Below are positions 18,770-26,891 of a stretch of 64,000 bases of DNA, piece by piece. The notes under the pieces are model-generated. The model worked only from the letters and a program-made list of their open reading frames with translations, was not told the origin of the DNA and did not search any database. This DNA is from Marisediminicola senii. GTDB taxonomy: Bacteria; Actinomycetota; Actinomycetes; Actinomycetales; Microbacteriaceae. The first letter of the stretch is position 1. Every line of letters starts with the position of its first letter. The stretch lies in assembly GCF_011057645.1 (NCBI RefSeq), contig NZ_JAALGE010000006.1, forward strand, positions 1 through 64,000. The letters run 5' to 3'. The position numbers and the translations under genes were made by a program.

Positions 18770-19663
18770 ATGGCTTTCACACTCACCAAGGCAGTGATCC
18801 CCGCGGCGGGCCTTGGCACTCGTTTTCTTCCCGCAACCAAGGCGATGCCGAAGGAAATGCTTCCTGTCGTCGACAAGCCGGCGATCCAGTACGTCGTCGA
18901 GGAGGCGGTCGCCGCCGGCCTGACCGACGTGCTGATGATCACGGGGCGCAACAAGAACGCGCTCGAGAACCACTTCGACCGGGTGGGCGAGCTGGAGGCG
19001 ACCCTCCTCAAGAAGGGCGACACCGACCGCCTGCAGAAGGTGAATTACTCCACCGAACTCGCCGACATGCACTACGTGCGCCAGGGGGACCCCAAGGGCC
19101 TCGGGCACGCGGTGCTGCGCGCGAAGATGCACGTCGGCCGTGAGCCGTTCGCGGTTCTGCTCGGTGACGACCTGATCGACGCCCGCGATGTGCTGCTGAC
19201 GCGCATGATCGAGGAGTGCGAGAAGCGCGGCGCCAGCATCGTGGCCCTGCTCGAGGTCGACCCGGCGGTCGCGCACATGTACGGTGTGGCGACGATCGAG
19301 GAGACCGACGACGACGACGTGGTGCGTATCACCGGACTGGTCGAGAAGCCCGCCCCGGGAACCGCGCCGTCGAACTACGCCATCATCGGCCGCTACGTGC
19401 TGAAGCCCGAGGTGTTCGAGGTGCTCGAGAACACCGAGCCGGGCAAGGGCGGCGAGATCCAGCTGACCGACGCCCTCGAGACCCTGGCCGGCAACCCCGA
19501 GAACGGCGGCGGTGTCTACGGACTCGTCTTCCGCGGCCGCCGGTACGACACCGGTGACCGCCTCGACTACATCAAGGCGATCGTGCAGCTTGCGGTTGAC
19601 CGCGAGGATCTCGGACCCGACCTTCGACCATGGCTCAAGGAATACGTCGGCAACCTAGACTGA
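18770..19663 (+). CDS. galU: UTP--glucose-1-phosphate uridylyltransferase
   Basis: The 297-residue enzyme makes UDP-glucose from UTP and glucose 1-phosphate, the precursor for cell wall glycans, trehalose and exopolysaccharides. The nucleotide-binding signature GLGTRFLPATKAMPKEMLPVVDKPAIQYVVEEA occupies residues 15-47. The metal-binding LLGDDLID lies near 128, and YAIIGRYVLKP and GGEIQLTDAL are further family blocks. The length is standard. It is followed after 4 bp by the RimJ-like acetyltransferase gene. In mycobacteria a gephyrin-like gene (moeA/glp) sits between these two, but not here. Confidence 0.97.
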   Translation: MAFTLTKAVIPAAGLGTRFLPATKAMPKEMLPVVDKPAIQYVVEEAVAAGLTDVLMITGRNKNALENHFDRVGELEATLLKKGDTDRLQKVNYSTELADMHYVRQGDPKGLGHAVLRAKMHVGREPFAVLLGDDLIDARDVLLTRMIEECEKRGASIVALLEVDPAVAHMYGVATIEETDDDDVVRITGLVEKPAPGTAPSNYAIIGRYVLKPEVFEVLENTEPGKGGEIQLTDALETLAGNPENGGGVYGLVFRGRRYDTGDRLDYIKAIVQLAVDREDLGPDLRPWLKEYVGNLD

Positions 19664-19667
19664 GCGA

Positions 19668-20330
19668 ATGGTGACGTCGATACCCACGCTGCGCGAGGGT
19701 GCGATAACCATCCGCCCCATCCGATTGCGCGACGCCAGGGCACTCGAGCGCGAGCTGCTCGACAACCGCGGCTGGCTGCGCAAGTGGGAGGCGACGAGCC
19801 CCCACGGGCCGATGAACTTCGACACCCGCGCGAGCATCCGCAGCCTGCAGGCGAACGCCCGTGCCGGTCTCGGCCTGCCGTTCGTCATCGAGGTCGACGG
19901 CGAACTGGCCGGGCAACTGAACGTCTCGTCGATCACCTATGGCTCGCTCGGCTCCGCCAGCATCGGCTACTGGGTGTCCGAGCGATTCGCCGGCCGGGGA
20001 GCGACGCCCACCGCGGTCGCCCTCGCGACCGACTACTGCTTCTTTCGCACCGGGCTGCACCGCATGGAGATCTGCATCCGCCCGGAGAACGAGGCGTCGC
20101 TGCGGGTCGTCGAGAAGCTCGGCTTTCGCTACGAGGGGCTGCGCCGGCGGTACATCCACATCAACGGCGACTGGCGCGACCACTTCTGCTTCGCCCTCGT
20201 GGTGGAAGAGCTGCCGACCGGCGTGCTGCGTCGCTGGCTCGACGGACGCGTGCCGGTGTCGAATGCCGTGATTCCGTCGGCCGACCGCGCGGCGGCGCTC
20301 AGCGGCATCCGTCTGGGCTCATCGAGCTGA
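19668..20330 (+). CDS. GNAT acetyltransferase, RimJ/RimL-like
   Basis: A 220-residue GNAT protein. Family elements include ITIRPIRLRDARALERELL at the start, SIGYWVSERFAGRGATPTAVALATDYCFF (acetyl-CoA binding strand and Arg/Gly loop), and LHRMEICIRPENEASLRVVEKLGFRYEG, the closing motif of RimJ/RimL enzymes that acetylate protein N-termini. By synteny with actinobacterial loci (cyclo-ligase, galU, rimJ) it is likely the RimJ homologue. The true substrate, ribosomal protein or other, is not known. Translation starts 4 bp after galU. Confidence 0.88.
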   Translation: MVTSIPTLREGAITIRPIRLRDARALERELLDNRGWLRKWEATSPHGPMNFDTRASIRSLQANARAGLGLPFVIEVDGELAGQLNVSSITYGSLGSASIGYWVSERFAGRGATPTAVALATDYCFFRTGLHRMEICIRPENEASLRVVEKLGFRYEGLRRRYIHINGDWRDHFCFALVVEELPTGVLRRWLDGRVPVSNAVIPSADRAAALSGIRLGSSS

Positions 20331-20453
20331 GCTGCCTGCACCCGATTCACCGCGCGGCGCGACCTTAAGAATCCGCTGACAACTCCCAAGTGAGGGCAGA
20401 CACACCCCGCGGAATGAGGGATCGACAACCCGCGCTCTCATAGCCTTAACCCC

Positions 20454-21425
20454 ATGGGTGTTCAGGGTCTTGGGTCGAGCGTGGTCATTGCGCTTGCCGC
20501 ACTTCTCTGGCTCGTCTACCTGATGCCGACCTGGTTCCGCCGCCGCGAATACCTCGCCACCGAGCGCAACGCCGTGCGCCTGCAGCAGACCCTCCGCATC
20601 CTCGCGCAGACCGCAGAGGTGCCGGAGACCGTTCGCGTGGAGAGCACCGCCCGCGACGTCGCCGAGCAGCGCAGGCTCCTGCGCATCGAGCACGAGAAGG
20701 CCCAGGCTGAGGCCCTCGCGAAGGAACAGGCGATGGCCGCCGCTGCCGCCCACACCCGCTCGCTGCTCGTGCCCGGCACCATGGCCACGGCCGCGCGCAC
20801 GCAGACCGCCCGCCGCCTGCGCATCTCGCGCCTCGCCACCACGTCGGTGCTCGCACTGTCGCTGGTCGCCATCGTCATCGGGGCGGTGCCCGCAGTCGCC
20901 TCCGCCGGCATCGTCATCACCGGGGCCATCGTCGCCGCACTCGCCGTCGCCATGCTCACCCGCATGGCGACCGTCTCGCGTCGTCGCCCCGCCGCCGTGC
21001 AGGCCCCGACGCAGGTCGCGGCCGCCCCGCGCCGCACCGCCTCGTCGTTCGAGGCCCTCATCGAGGAGCCCGTCGCCGAGGAGGCCGTCGCCTCGAGCTG
21101 GATGCCGGTACCGCTGCCCAAGCCGCTCTACCTGTCGACGCCGACCCCGCAGGCGCGGGTCAGCCAGGCCGCCCTCGCCCTCGCGCGCGAGCAGCTCACC
21201 GCCGAGGCCGAGGCGGCCGAGCTCGCCCAGCGCGAAGCCGAGGTGCTGTTCGGCGTGCCATCCATCGCCCGTCGCGCCGAGCCCGCCGCCCGAACCGTCG
21301 CGACTGCCGCGCCGGCCTCGAACGGTGGCCCGCAGAGCCGGTTCGCCAGCATGGGCATCATCGACGACGCCCCGGCCGAGACGCCCGACCTCGACGCCGT
21401 GCTGCGCATCCGCCGCGCCGGGTAG
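20454..21425 (+). CDS. GlpR-like membrane protein (by synteny)
   Basis: A 323-residue protein with one N-terminal membrane helix (VVIALAALLWLVYLMPTWF), a basic/helical stretch (RRREYLATERNAVRLQQTLRIL), an Ala/Glu coiled segment, then two adjacent hydrophobic segments near residues 136-165, and a long disordered Ala/Pro tail ending DLDAVLRIRRAG. Its position after galU and rimJ, and its N-terminal form, match the protein annotated in actinobacteria as GlpR, the membrane receptor of the gephyrin-like protein Glp in corynebacterial division. Here the glp/moeA gene is missing from the locus. Assignment is by synteny and topology, so moderate. Confidence 0.65.
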   Translation: MGVQGLGSSVVIALAALLWLVYLMPTWFRRREYLATERNAVRLQQTLRILAQTAEVPETVRVESTARDVAEQRRLLRIEHEKAQAEALAKEQAMAAAAAHTRSLLVPGTMATAARTQTARRLRISRLATTSVLALSLVAIVIGAVPAVASAGIVITGAIVAALAVAMLTRMATVSRRRPAAVQAPTQVAAAPRRTASSFEALIEEPVAEEAVASSWMPVPLPKPLYLSTPTPQARVSQAALALAREQLTAEAEAAELAQREAEVLFGVPSIARRAEPAARTVATAAPASNGGPQSRFASMGIIDDAPAETPDLDAVLRIRRAG

Positions 21426-21520
21426 CGCGAGCACGAGACGCTCGACCGTAGCCGGGCCGGGGGCGACCGCCCCCAGGCCTCCGATCTCGATGCCGCGCCG
21501 CGCATCCACCGCGCTGGTAG
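21386..21520. repeat. Degenerate duplication of the 3' end of the GlpR-like gene
   Basis: The last 40 bases of the coding region (21386-21425) recur imperfectly at 21482-21520. Both copies read CGA(C/T)CTCGA(C/T)GCCG with TGCGCATCC or CGCGCATCC, then a CCGCGC(C/T)GG block and TAG. The offset is 96 bp, a multiple of three, so the second copy could have been an in-frame extension cut off by the stop at 21423. Confidence 0.6.
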
Positions 21521-21566
21521 GTGCGCGGATAGCAGTCCGAGAACCCTGATAACGTTGTTCACGCGA

Positions 21567-21639
21567 GGGCCCTTGGCGCAGTTGGTAGCGCGCCTCGTTC
21601 GCATCGAGGAGGTCAGGAGTTCGAATCTCCTAGGGTCCA
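21567..21639 (+). tRNA. tRNA-Ala (CGC)
   Basis: A 73-nt tRNA with acceptor stem GGGCCCT/AGGGTCC (one G-T wobble), discriminator A at 21639 and no encoded CCA. The anticodon stem CCTCG/CGAGG holds the loop TTCGCAT, giving anticodon CGC (codon GCG, alanine). The T arm reads AGGAGTTCGAATCTCCT. No integrase or att-like duplication lies beside it. A terminator hairpin follows directly. Confidence 0.95.
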
Positions 21640-21642
21640 CTG

Positions 21643-21667
21643 AAACCCCCGGGAAACCGGGGGTTTT
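21643..21667 (+). terminator. Intrinsic terminator after tRNA-Ala
   Basis: The arms AAACCCCCGG (21643-21652) and CCGGGGGTTT (21657-21666) enclose a GAAA tetraloop, followed by TTC. It begins 4 bp after the tRNA. Confidence 0.9.
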
Positions 21668-21792
21668 CGCATTTCCCGACGCCGCACATCTTCCGCCGGC
21701 GGTCGGACGACTCGACACCCAGGCGGGAATATCCTTCCGGTGCCTATAGTTGACCCGAATACATACAAACGCATTGAGTGGAGTTGGCGACT

Positions 21793-22872
21793 ATGACGCA
21801 GCAGGTGGAGTTCGGTCTCGACACGTTCGGCGACGTGACCGTCGACGACAGCGGAGAGACGCTGCCGTACCCCCAGGTGATCCGCAACGTCGTGGCGGAG
21901 GCGGTGCTCGCCGATTCCCTCGGCATCGACTTCATCGGCATCGGGGAGCACCACCGCGACGACTATGCGATCTCGTCGCCCGAGGTGGTTCTCGCGGCCA
22001 TCGCCGCCCAGACCAGCCACATCAAGCTCGGTTCCGCGGTGACCGTGCTGAGCTCGGATGACCCGATCCGGGTGTTCCAGCGCTTCGCCACGCTCGACGC
22101 GGTCTCGAACGGTCGTGCCGAAGTGATCCTCGGCCGCGGCTCGTTCACCGAGTCGTTCCCGCTGTTCGGGTACGAGCTCGACCAGTACAGCCGCCTGTTC
22201 GAGGAGAAGCTCGACCTCTTCGCCGCGCTGCTGAAGGAGGACGCGGTTACCTGGAGCGGAAGCATCCGTCCCCCGCTCGTCGACCAGCACGTGTACCCGA
22301 AGACCGCGGCCGGCTCGATGCGCACCTGGATCGGCGTCGGCGGCAGCCCGGAATCGGTGGTGCGCGCCGCGAAGTACGGCCTGCCGCTGATGCTCGCCGT
22401 GATCGGCGGGGCGTCCGACCGGTTCCGCCCCTACGTCGACCTCTACCACCGCGCGCTCGCCCAGTTCGGGCACGAGACGCAGCCCATCGGCATCCACTCG
22501 CCCGGCTATGTCGCCGAGACCGACGAGCAGGCCCGCGAAGAGCTGTGGCCGCACAACCGCGTCATGTTCAACCGCATCGGCCGCGACCGCGGCTGGGGCG
22601 AGATGACCCGCCAGCACTTCGACCAGGAAGCCGGCCCGCAGGGATCGACCTACGTCGGATCGCCGGAGACCGTCGCGCAGAAGATCGCGCACACCGTGCA
22701 CGTGCTGGGGCTGTCGCGCTTCGACCTCAAGTACACCTCGGGTCCGCTGCCGCACGAGAACATGATGAACAGCATCCGCCTGTACGGCGAGCAGGTCATC
22801 CCGCGCGTGCGCGAGCTGCTCGCCGAGAAGGCCGCGGCCGACGCTCCCCGCGAGGCCCAGTTCGCGCGGTAG
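21793..22872 (+). CDS. LLM-class flavin-dependent oxidoreductase
   Basis: The product is a 359-residue TIM-barrel luciferase-like monooxygenase-family protein. I start at the ATG of MTQQVEFG because GGAG lies about 9 bases upstream; a GTG 15 bp earlier overlaps that site. The blocks DFIGIGEHHRDDYAISSPEVVLAAIA, IKLGSAVTVLSSDDPIRVFQRFATLD and RAEVILGRGSFTESFPLFGY are standard for the FMN-dependent class. TWIGVGGSPESVVRAAKYGLPLMLAVIGG contributes to the flavin phosphate site. It likely oxidises or reduces a small organic compound with FMN or F420; the substrate is unknown. A TATAGT hexamer at 21745 could be its -10 box. Confidence 0.9.
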   Translation: MTQQVEFGLDTFGDVTVDDSGETLPYPQVIRNVVAEAVLADSLGIDFIGIGEHHRDDYAISSPEVVLAAIAAQTSHIKLGSAVTVLSSDDPIRVFQRFATLDAVSNGRAEVILGRGSFTESFPLFGYELDQYSRLFEEKLDLFAALLKEDAVTWSGSIRPPLVDQHVYPKTAAGSMRTWIGVGGSPESVVRAAKYGLPLMLAVIGGASDRFRPYVDLYHRALAQFGHETQPIGIHSPGYVAETDEQAREELWPHNRVMFNRIGRDRGWGEMTRQHFDQEAGPQGSTYVGSPETVAQKIAHTVHVLGLSRFDLKYTSGPLPHENMMNSIRLYGEQVIPRVRELLAEKAAADAPREAQFAR

Positions 22873-22880
22873 CCGCCGCT

Positions 22881-22913
22881 GACCGGGCGGGAGCGGGTGC
22901 TGCCCGCCCGGTC
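22881..22913 (+). terminator. GC-rich hairpin after the LLM oxidoreductase gene
   Basis: The arms GACCGGGCGGG (22881-22891) and CCCGCCCGGTC (22903-22913) are perfectly complementary across an 11-nt loop, starting 8 bp after the stop codon. There is no T-tract, common in this GC range. Confidence 0.7.
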
Positions 22914-23029
22914 GCCGCCGTTCGACCCCCGACTATTGCCCGCCGGGGGCGCGGTGCGACAGGATCGTGCGCACAACCACTCCACCGGTCGCCCGCGCGG
23001 GTAACCGCACCAGCTTCGAGGGGGACATC

Positions 23030-23353
23030 GTGGCCGACGCACTTCCGACACCCATCGCGATACTGATCGACGCCGCCAACGCGGGCGACACCGATGACTT
23101 TCTCGACAGCATCACCGTCGACGGCTTCGTCGAAGACGGCGACCGCGTGTTCACCGGGCACGACGAGATTCGCCGCTGGTCGGATGCCGAGTTCATCGGC
23201 GCCGACGCCACCCTCGAGGTGCTCTCGGTCGAGACCACCGACGACGTCACGATCGTGCAGGTGGAGGTCGGCGGCTCCGGCTTCACCGGCGCGAGCACGT
23301 TCGAGTTCGTCGTCGACGGCGACCTCGTGGCGTCGATGACGATCAGCAGCTGA
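23030..23353 (+). CDS. NTF2-like / SnoaL-like nuclear transport factor 2 family protein
   Basis: The 107-residue product starts at a GTG with GAGGGGG about 5-11 bases upstream. It has the cone-shaped NTF2 fold pattern: an opening helix (TPIAILIDAANAGDTDDFLDSITVDGFVEDGDRVFTGHDEIRRWSDAEF), then antiparallel strands (ATLEVLSVETTDDVTIVQVEV and STFEFVVDGDLVASMTIS). Proteins of this fold serve as small isomerases, hydratases or ligand-binding proteins. No specific catalytic set is recognised. Monocistronic, with its end 17 bp from the convergent oxidase gene. Confidence 0.78.
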   Translation: MADALPTPIAILIDAANAGDTDDFLDSITVDGFVEDGDRVFTGHDEIRRWSDAEFIGADATLEVLSVETTDDVTIVQVEVGGSGFTGASTFEFVVDGDLVASMTISS

Positions 23354-23370
23354 GCGCCCGCGACGTCAGC

Positions 23371-24624
23371 TCAGCCGAAGATCCACCGGTCGACGAACTC
23401 GTTGCGAAAACGCCCGTCGGGGTCGAGCTCGGAGACGAGGGCGCGAAACTCGTCGAGGCGCGGGTAGAGCGCGGCGATGGTGGCAGCATCCGTCTCGAAG
23501 AGCTTGCCCCAGTGCGGACGCGCCTCGAACGGACGCAGCGCAACGTCAAGGTCGCGCAGCACGGCCTCGACCTCGGGGATGTCCTGCTTCCAGGTGAAGT
23601 GGATGCCGATGCAGTCCTCGCTGTGGCTCGGGCTCAGCCAGAGCGAATCGCCGGTCATGGTGCGCAGCTCGCTGACGAGCAGGTGCGGGCGAATGCTCGG
23701 TGCGAGTGCGCGCACGGCCTCGATCGCCGCGACCGCGTTGCGCCGCGGCACGATGAACTCGCTCTGCAGCTCCTCGCCGTTGCTGGGGGTGAACTCGAGC
23801 TTGAAGTGCGGTAGGCGATCCCACCACGGGCCGGCGACACCGAGCTGGGTCGTGGTGACCGACGCGTCGATGTCGGGCAGTGGATGCCGCTGCCGCTGCT
23901 GCCGCGTCGCGCCATAGAAATCGTCGCCGATGGCTGCGGAGCGCGGGTCATCGGTCCGTGACTTGAGCCACGCCTGCGTGATGCCGTCGTCACCCCAGTG
24001 GGTGAACAGGCTCACGCTGTATGCGGCGCTGGTGATGGCGTCGTAGTTGGCGAACAGCTGCTCCCACGGCAGGTTCTCCCACACGTCCTGCAGCACCTCG
24101 AACGACGGCTCGATGTCGAGGGTGACGCGGGTGACGATGCCGGCGAGGCCGAGCGAGACGACCATGCCGTCGAAGTTCGGCTCCCCGCGGCGCACGGAGA
24201 TGACATCCCCGGTGCCCGTGACCAGCTCGAGGCCGGCCACCGCCGTGGCGAGGTTTCCGTTGCTGTCGCCGGAGCCGTGCGTGCCGGTCGCGATCGCGCC
24301 GGCGACGGAGATGTGGGGGAGCGATGCGAGGTTGTGGATGGCCCAGCCTGCGGTGGCGAGTTCCTGCGCGAAGTCGCCGTAGCGGGCGCCCGCGCTGACG
24401 GTGACGGTTCTGGCCTCGGCGTCGATCTCGATCTCGGTCGGCATCTTCGCCAGCGAGACCTGGGTGTCGAGGGTGTCGGCGATCGCGTTGAACGAGTGCC
24501 TGCTGCCGAGTGCGCGAACCCGGGGGCTCAGCAGCACCAGCTCCTGCAGTTCGATGGTGGAGGTCGGTTCCTCCAGCATCACGGCGTTGTAGCGGAGGTT
24601 GCCTGCCCAGTTAGTCGACGTCAT
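23371..24624 (-). CDS. FAD-binding oxidoreductase (alditol oxidase-like, VAO family)
   Basis: The 417-residue product begins MTSTNWAGNLRY, typical of alditol oxidase and lactone oxidase relatives. The FAD-binding PP loop includes ALGSRHSFNAIAD with His43, in the position used for covalent FAD in alditol oxidases. VAGAIATGTHGSGDSNGNLATAVAGLELVTGTG forms the second FAD contact. The C-terminal half holds the substrate domain, ending RFRNEFVDRWIFG. It probably oxidises a polyol or sugar lactone with O2, forming H2O2. The ATG overlaps the stop of the upstream DUF4349 gene by 4 bp. No signal peptide is seen. Confidence 0.88.
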   Translation of the reverse strand: MTSTNWAGNLRYNAVMLEEPTSTIELQELVLLSPRVRALGSRHSFNAIADTLDTQVSLAKMPTEIEIDAEARTVTVSAGARYGDFAQELATAGWAIHNLASLPHISVAGAIATGTHGSGDSNGNLATAVAGLELVTGTGDVISVRRGEPNFDGMVVSLGLAGIVTRVTLDIEPSFEVLQDVWENLPWEQLFANYDAITSAAYSVSLFTHWGDDGITQAWLKSRTDDPRSAAIGDDFYGATRQQRQRHPLPDIDASVTTTQLGVAGPWWDRLPHFKLEFTPSNGEELQSEFIVPRRNAVAAIEAVRALAPSIRPHLLVSELRTMTGDSLWLSPSHSEDCIGIHFTWKQDIPEVEAVLRDLDVALRPFEARPHWGKLFETDAATIAALYPRLDEFRALVSELDPDGRFRNEFVDRWIFG

Positions 24625-25718
24625 TCCTCTATTCTGTGCCCAGAATCCTGAGTCGGACTCTCTCCGTCCGACGCGAGTCGGGACGCGCGACGGCGGGAGA
24701 CCCGCCGGACAACCGCGGCGGCCACCAGCGCGAGCACTGCGACGACGACGATCCAGGGCAGCGCGACGCCCGTCGCGACGAGCGCGCCGCCGAGGAAGGC
24801 GACGAGCGCGGTCCATCCGGTGACCAGCCCGGTGAGGAACGTATCGGGGGCGTCCGGCGGCACCGACGCCTCCGACGTGAGCGTGATGGTCACCGTGGCG
24901 AGGTCGACGCGCTCGGCGATGGACCGCCGCTGCGACTGCAGGCTCTCGAGGTCTGCCTGCCGCTGCGAAAGCGTGGTCTCGACCGTGAGCAGGTCTTCCG
25001 TGGTCTCTGCGGTGGCGAGCAGCCCGACGAGCCGGTCGACCGAGGTCGATAGCGCGGTGATGCGCGCGTCGAGGTCGCGCGCCTCGAAGGTCACGTCGGT
25101 GGCCGACAGCGACCCCTCCTGGTACTCGCCGAGTTCCTTGATGCCGCCCAGGGTCTCCGTCAGGGCGCTCGCGGGGATGCGCGCCACGAGCCGGGCACTC
25201 GCCTCCGTGCCGGGCACGGGGCCGGGATACGTGCCGCCGGAGGAGCCCGAGCTGGTGCCGACCGCCGTGTCGCCGAGCGCGCCGTCGCCGAGCGCACCGT
25301 CGCGGGAGGCGCCGTCTGCTGCACCGTCGTCGTCGACCGCCGGCTGCTCGGTGCGGGCGTCGATGCGCCCGCCCACCGCCTCGACCAGGCTCGCCGCGTC
25401 ATCCGCCGCCTCGATCGGATCGTCGACGCTGACGATGACGTAGCCCTCGCTGATCACCTCACGTGCGGGGTCGGCCTCGGCGGTCGGGTCGGAACCAGCC
25501 GAGGTGCCCGTGTCGCCGCTGCCGCCACTGCCCTGTTCGCCGTCCCCGGTCGTCGCGTCCGGCTGCGGCGCGCCCGGCTCGACATACGGCTCGGCGAACC
25601 CGGGTTCCGTCTGCCCGATCGCGGGCGCGTAATCCTCGCTCGACGCCCCGGACCCCGTGCATCCCGCGAGCAGCACGCCCACCGCCACCATCGTCGCCAC
25701 ACCCCACCGTCGCCTCAT
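24621..25718 (-). CDS. DUF4349 lipoprotein
   Basis: A 365-residue membrane-anchored protein with a lipoprotein signal (MRRRWGVATMVAVGVLLAGC, Cys20). A long acidic Gly/Ser/Thr-rich linker follows to about residue 75. The DUF4349 core covers roughly residues 85-310 with VISEGYVIVSVDDPIEAADDAASLVEAVGGRID, VARIPASALTETLGGIKELG, and a coiled-coil stretch (STSVDRLVGLLATAETTEDLLTVETTLSQRQADLESLQSQ). C-terminal membrane segments occupy about 310-340, then a basic cytoplasmic tail. An unusual Gly/Asp/Ala insert near 145-160 is encoded by repeats of GCGCCGTCGCCGAGC-like DNA. Role unknown; possibly envelope related. Coupled to the downstream oxidase gene. Confidence 0.88.
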   Translation of the reverse strand: MRRRWGVATMVAVGVLLAGCTGSGASSEDYAPAIGQTEPGFAEPYVEPGAPQPDATTGDGEQGSGGSGDTGTSAGSDPTAEADPAREVISEGYVIVSVDDPIEAADDAASLVEAVGGRIDARTEQPAVDDDGAADGASRDGALGDGALGDTAVGTSSGSSGGTYPGPVPGTEASARLVARIPASALTETLGGIKELGEYQEGSLSATDVTFEARDLDARITALSTSVDRLVGLLATAETTEDLLTVETTLSQRQADLESLQSQRRSIAERVDLATVTITLTSEASVPPDAPDTFLTGLVTGWTALVAFLGGALVATGVALPWIVVVAVLALVAAAVVRRVSRRRASRLASDGESPTQDSGHRIEE

Positions 25719-25842
25719 GGGCTCACTGTATGGTTCGCGTCGCGCGGGCCACCACCCAACGTTTGCGGGCACTTGTACGTCGGCCGCGTCAAGGCCCCCG
25801 CCGAAATGGAGCGTCGCTCGGCTCCCCGGGTAGCCTGACACG

Positions 25843-26829
25843 ATGCACACACGTACCCTCGGCCGCACCGGCCGCACAGTCTCTGTAATCGGCCTCGGCA
25901 CCTGGCAGCTCGGATCCGACTGGGGCGACGTCGACGCCACCACCGCCCGCTCCATCCTCGACGCCGCCGTCGAATCCGGGGTCACCTTCTTCGACACCGC
26001 CGACGTCTATGGCGACGGACAGAGCGAGAAGACCATCGGCGCGTACCTCGCAGACAACCCGGGCCACGGCATCACCGTCGGCACCAAGATGGGCCGTCGC
26101 GAGGCGCAGAACGCCGAGAACTTCACCCTGGCGAAGTTTCGCGAGTGGACAGACCGCTCCCGTGCCAACCTCGGCGTCGACACTCTCGACCTCGTTCAGC
26201 TGCACTGCCCGCCGACCGCCGTCTTCTCCACCCCGGCCGTGTACGACGCCCTCGACACCCTGGTTCAGGATGGCGCCATCGCCGCGTACGGCGTGAGCGT
26301 CGAGACCGCGGCAGAGGCCCTCGCCGCCATCGAACACCCCGGTGTCGCGACGGTGCAGATCATCCTCAACGCCTTCCGCCTCAAGCCACTCGACGAGGTG
26401 CTCCCGGCCGCCGCTGCCGCCGGCGTCGGAATCGTCGCGCGCGTTCCCCTCGCCTCCGGCCTGCTCAGCGGCAAGTACTCCGCCGACACGACGTTCGCCG
26501 AGAACGACCATCGCAACTACAACCGTGACGGTTCGGCATTCGACGTAGGGGAGACTTTCTCCGGCGTCGACTACGAGAGCGGCGTCGCCGCCGCCCAGGA
26601 GTTCGCCGCGCTGGCCGCGGACACCGGGCTCACCACCCCGCAGGCCGCCCTCGCCTGGATCGCCCAGCTCGACGGCGTCAGCAGCGTCATCCCCGGGGCA
26701 CGCATCGTCGAGCAGGCGAAGTCGAACGCCGTCGCGGGATCGGCCGCGCAGCTGCCGACCCAGTTCGACGCCGCGGTCTCCGAGCTGTACGACCGCTACT
26801 TCCGCGCCGCGATCCACCCGCGCTGGTAG
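25843..26829 (+). CDS. Aldo/keto reductase
   Basis: A 328-residue NADP-dependent aldo/keto reductase. The catalytic tetrad is in place: Asp51 and Tyr56 in FFDTADVYGDGQSE, Lys82 in GTKMGRR and His121 in LVQLHCPP. The NADP-binding end shows GVSSVIPGARIVEQAKSN near residue 275. The N-terminus (RTLGRTGRTVSVIGLGTWQLGSDWG) is standard for the YajO/PdxI-like group. The enzyme reduces aldehydes or ketones; the exact substrate is unknown. It shares a 124-bp upstream region with the divergent lipoprotein gene, and a hairpin terminator follows. Confidence 0.93.
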   Translation: MHTRTLGRTGRTVSVIGLGTWQLGSDWGDVDATTARSILDAAVESGVTFFDTADVYGDGQSEKTIGAYLADNPGHGITVGTKMGRREAQNAENFTLAKFREWTDRSRANLGVDTLDLVQLHCPPTAVFSTPAVYDALDTLVQDGAIAAYGVSVETAAEALAAIEHPGVATVQIILNAFRLKPLDEVLPAAAAAGVGIVARVPLASGLLSGKYSADTTFAENDHRNYNRDGSAFDVGETFSGVDYESGVAAAQEFAALAADTGLTTPQAALAWIAQLDGVSSVIPGARIVEQAKSNAVAGSAAQLPTQFDAAVSELYDRYFRAAIHPRW

Positions 26830-26849
26830 TACCGAACAGAACACTCGAC

Positions 26850-26885
26850 CTGCCCGCTCGCGCTCCTCGGAACGCGGGCGGGCAG
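26850..26885. terminator. Bidirectional hairpin between convergent genes
   Basis: The arms CTGCCCGCTCGCG (26850-26862) and CGCGGGCGGGCAG (26873-26885) pair over 13 bp with a single T-G wobble and a 10-nt loop. It lies between the aldo/keto reductase stop and the DUF1206 stop and can end both transcripts. Confidence 0.8.
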
Positions 26886-26891
26886 TGTCGG

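Noticed and set aside
21567-21639. tRNA-Ala as a mobile element attachment site.
   Set aside because: No integrase, no direct repeat of the tRNA 3' end, and ordinary genes on both sides.
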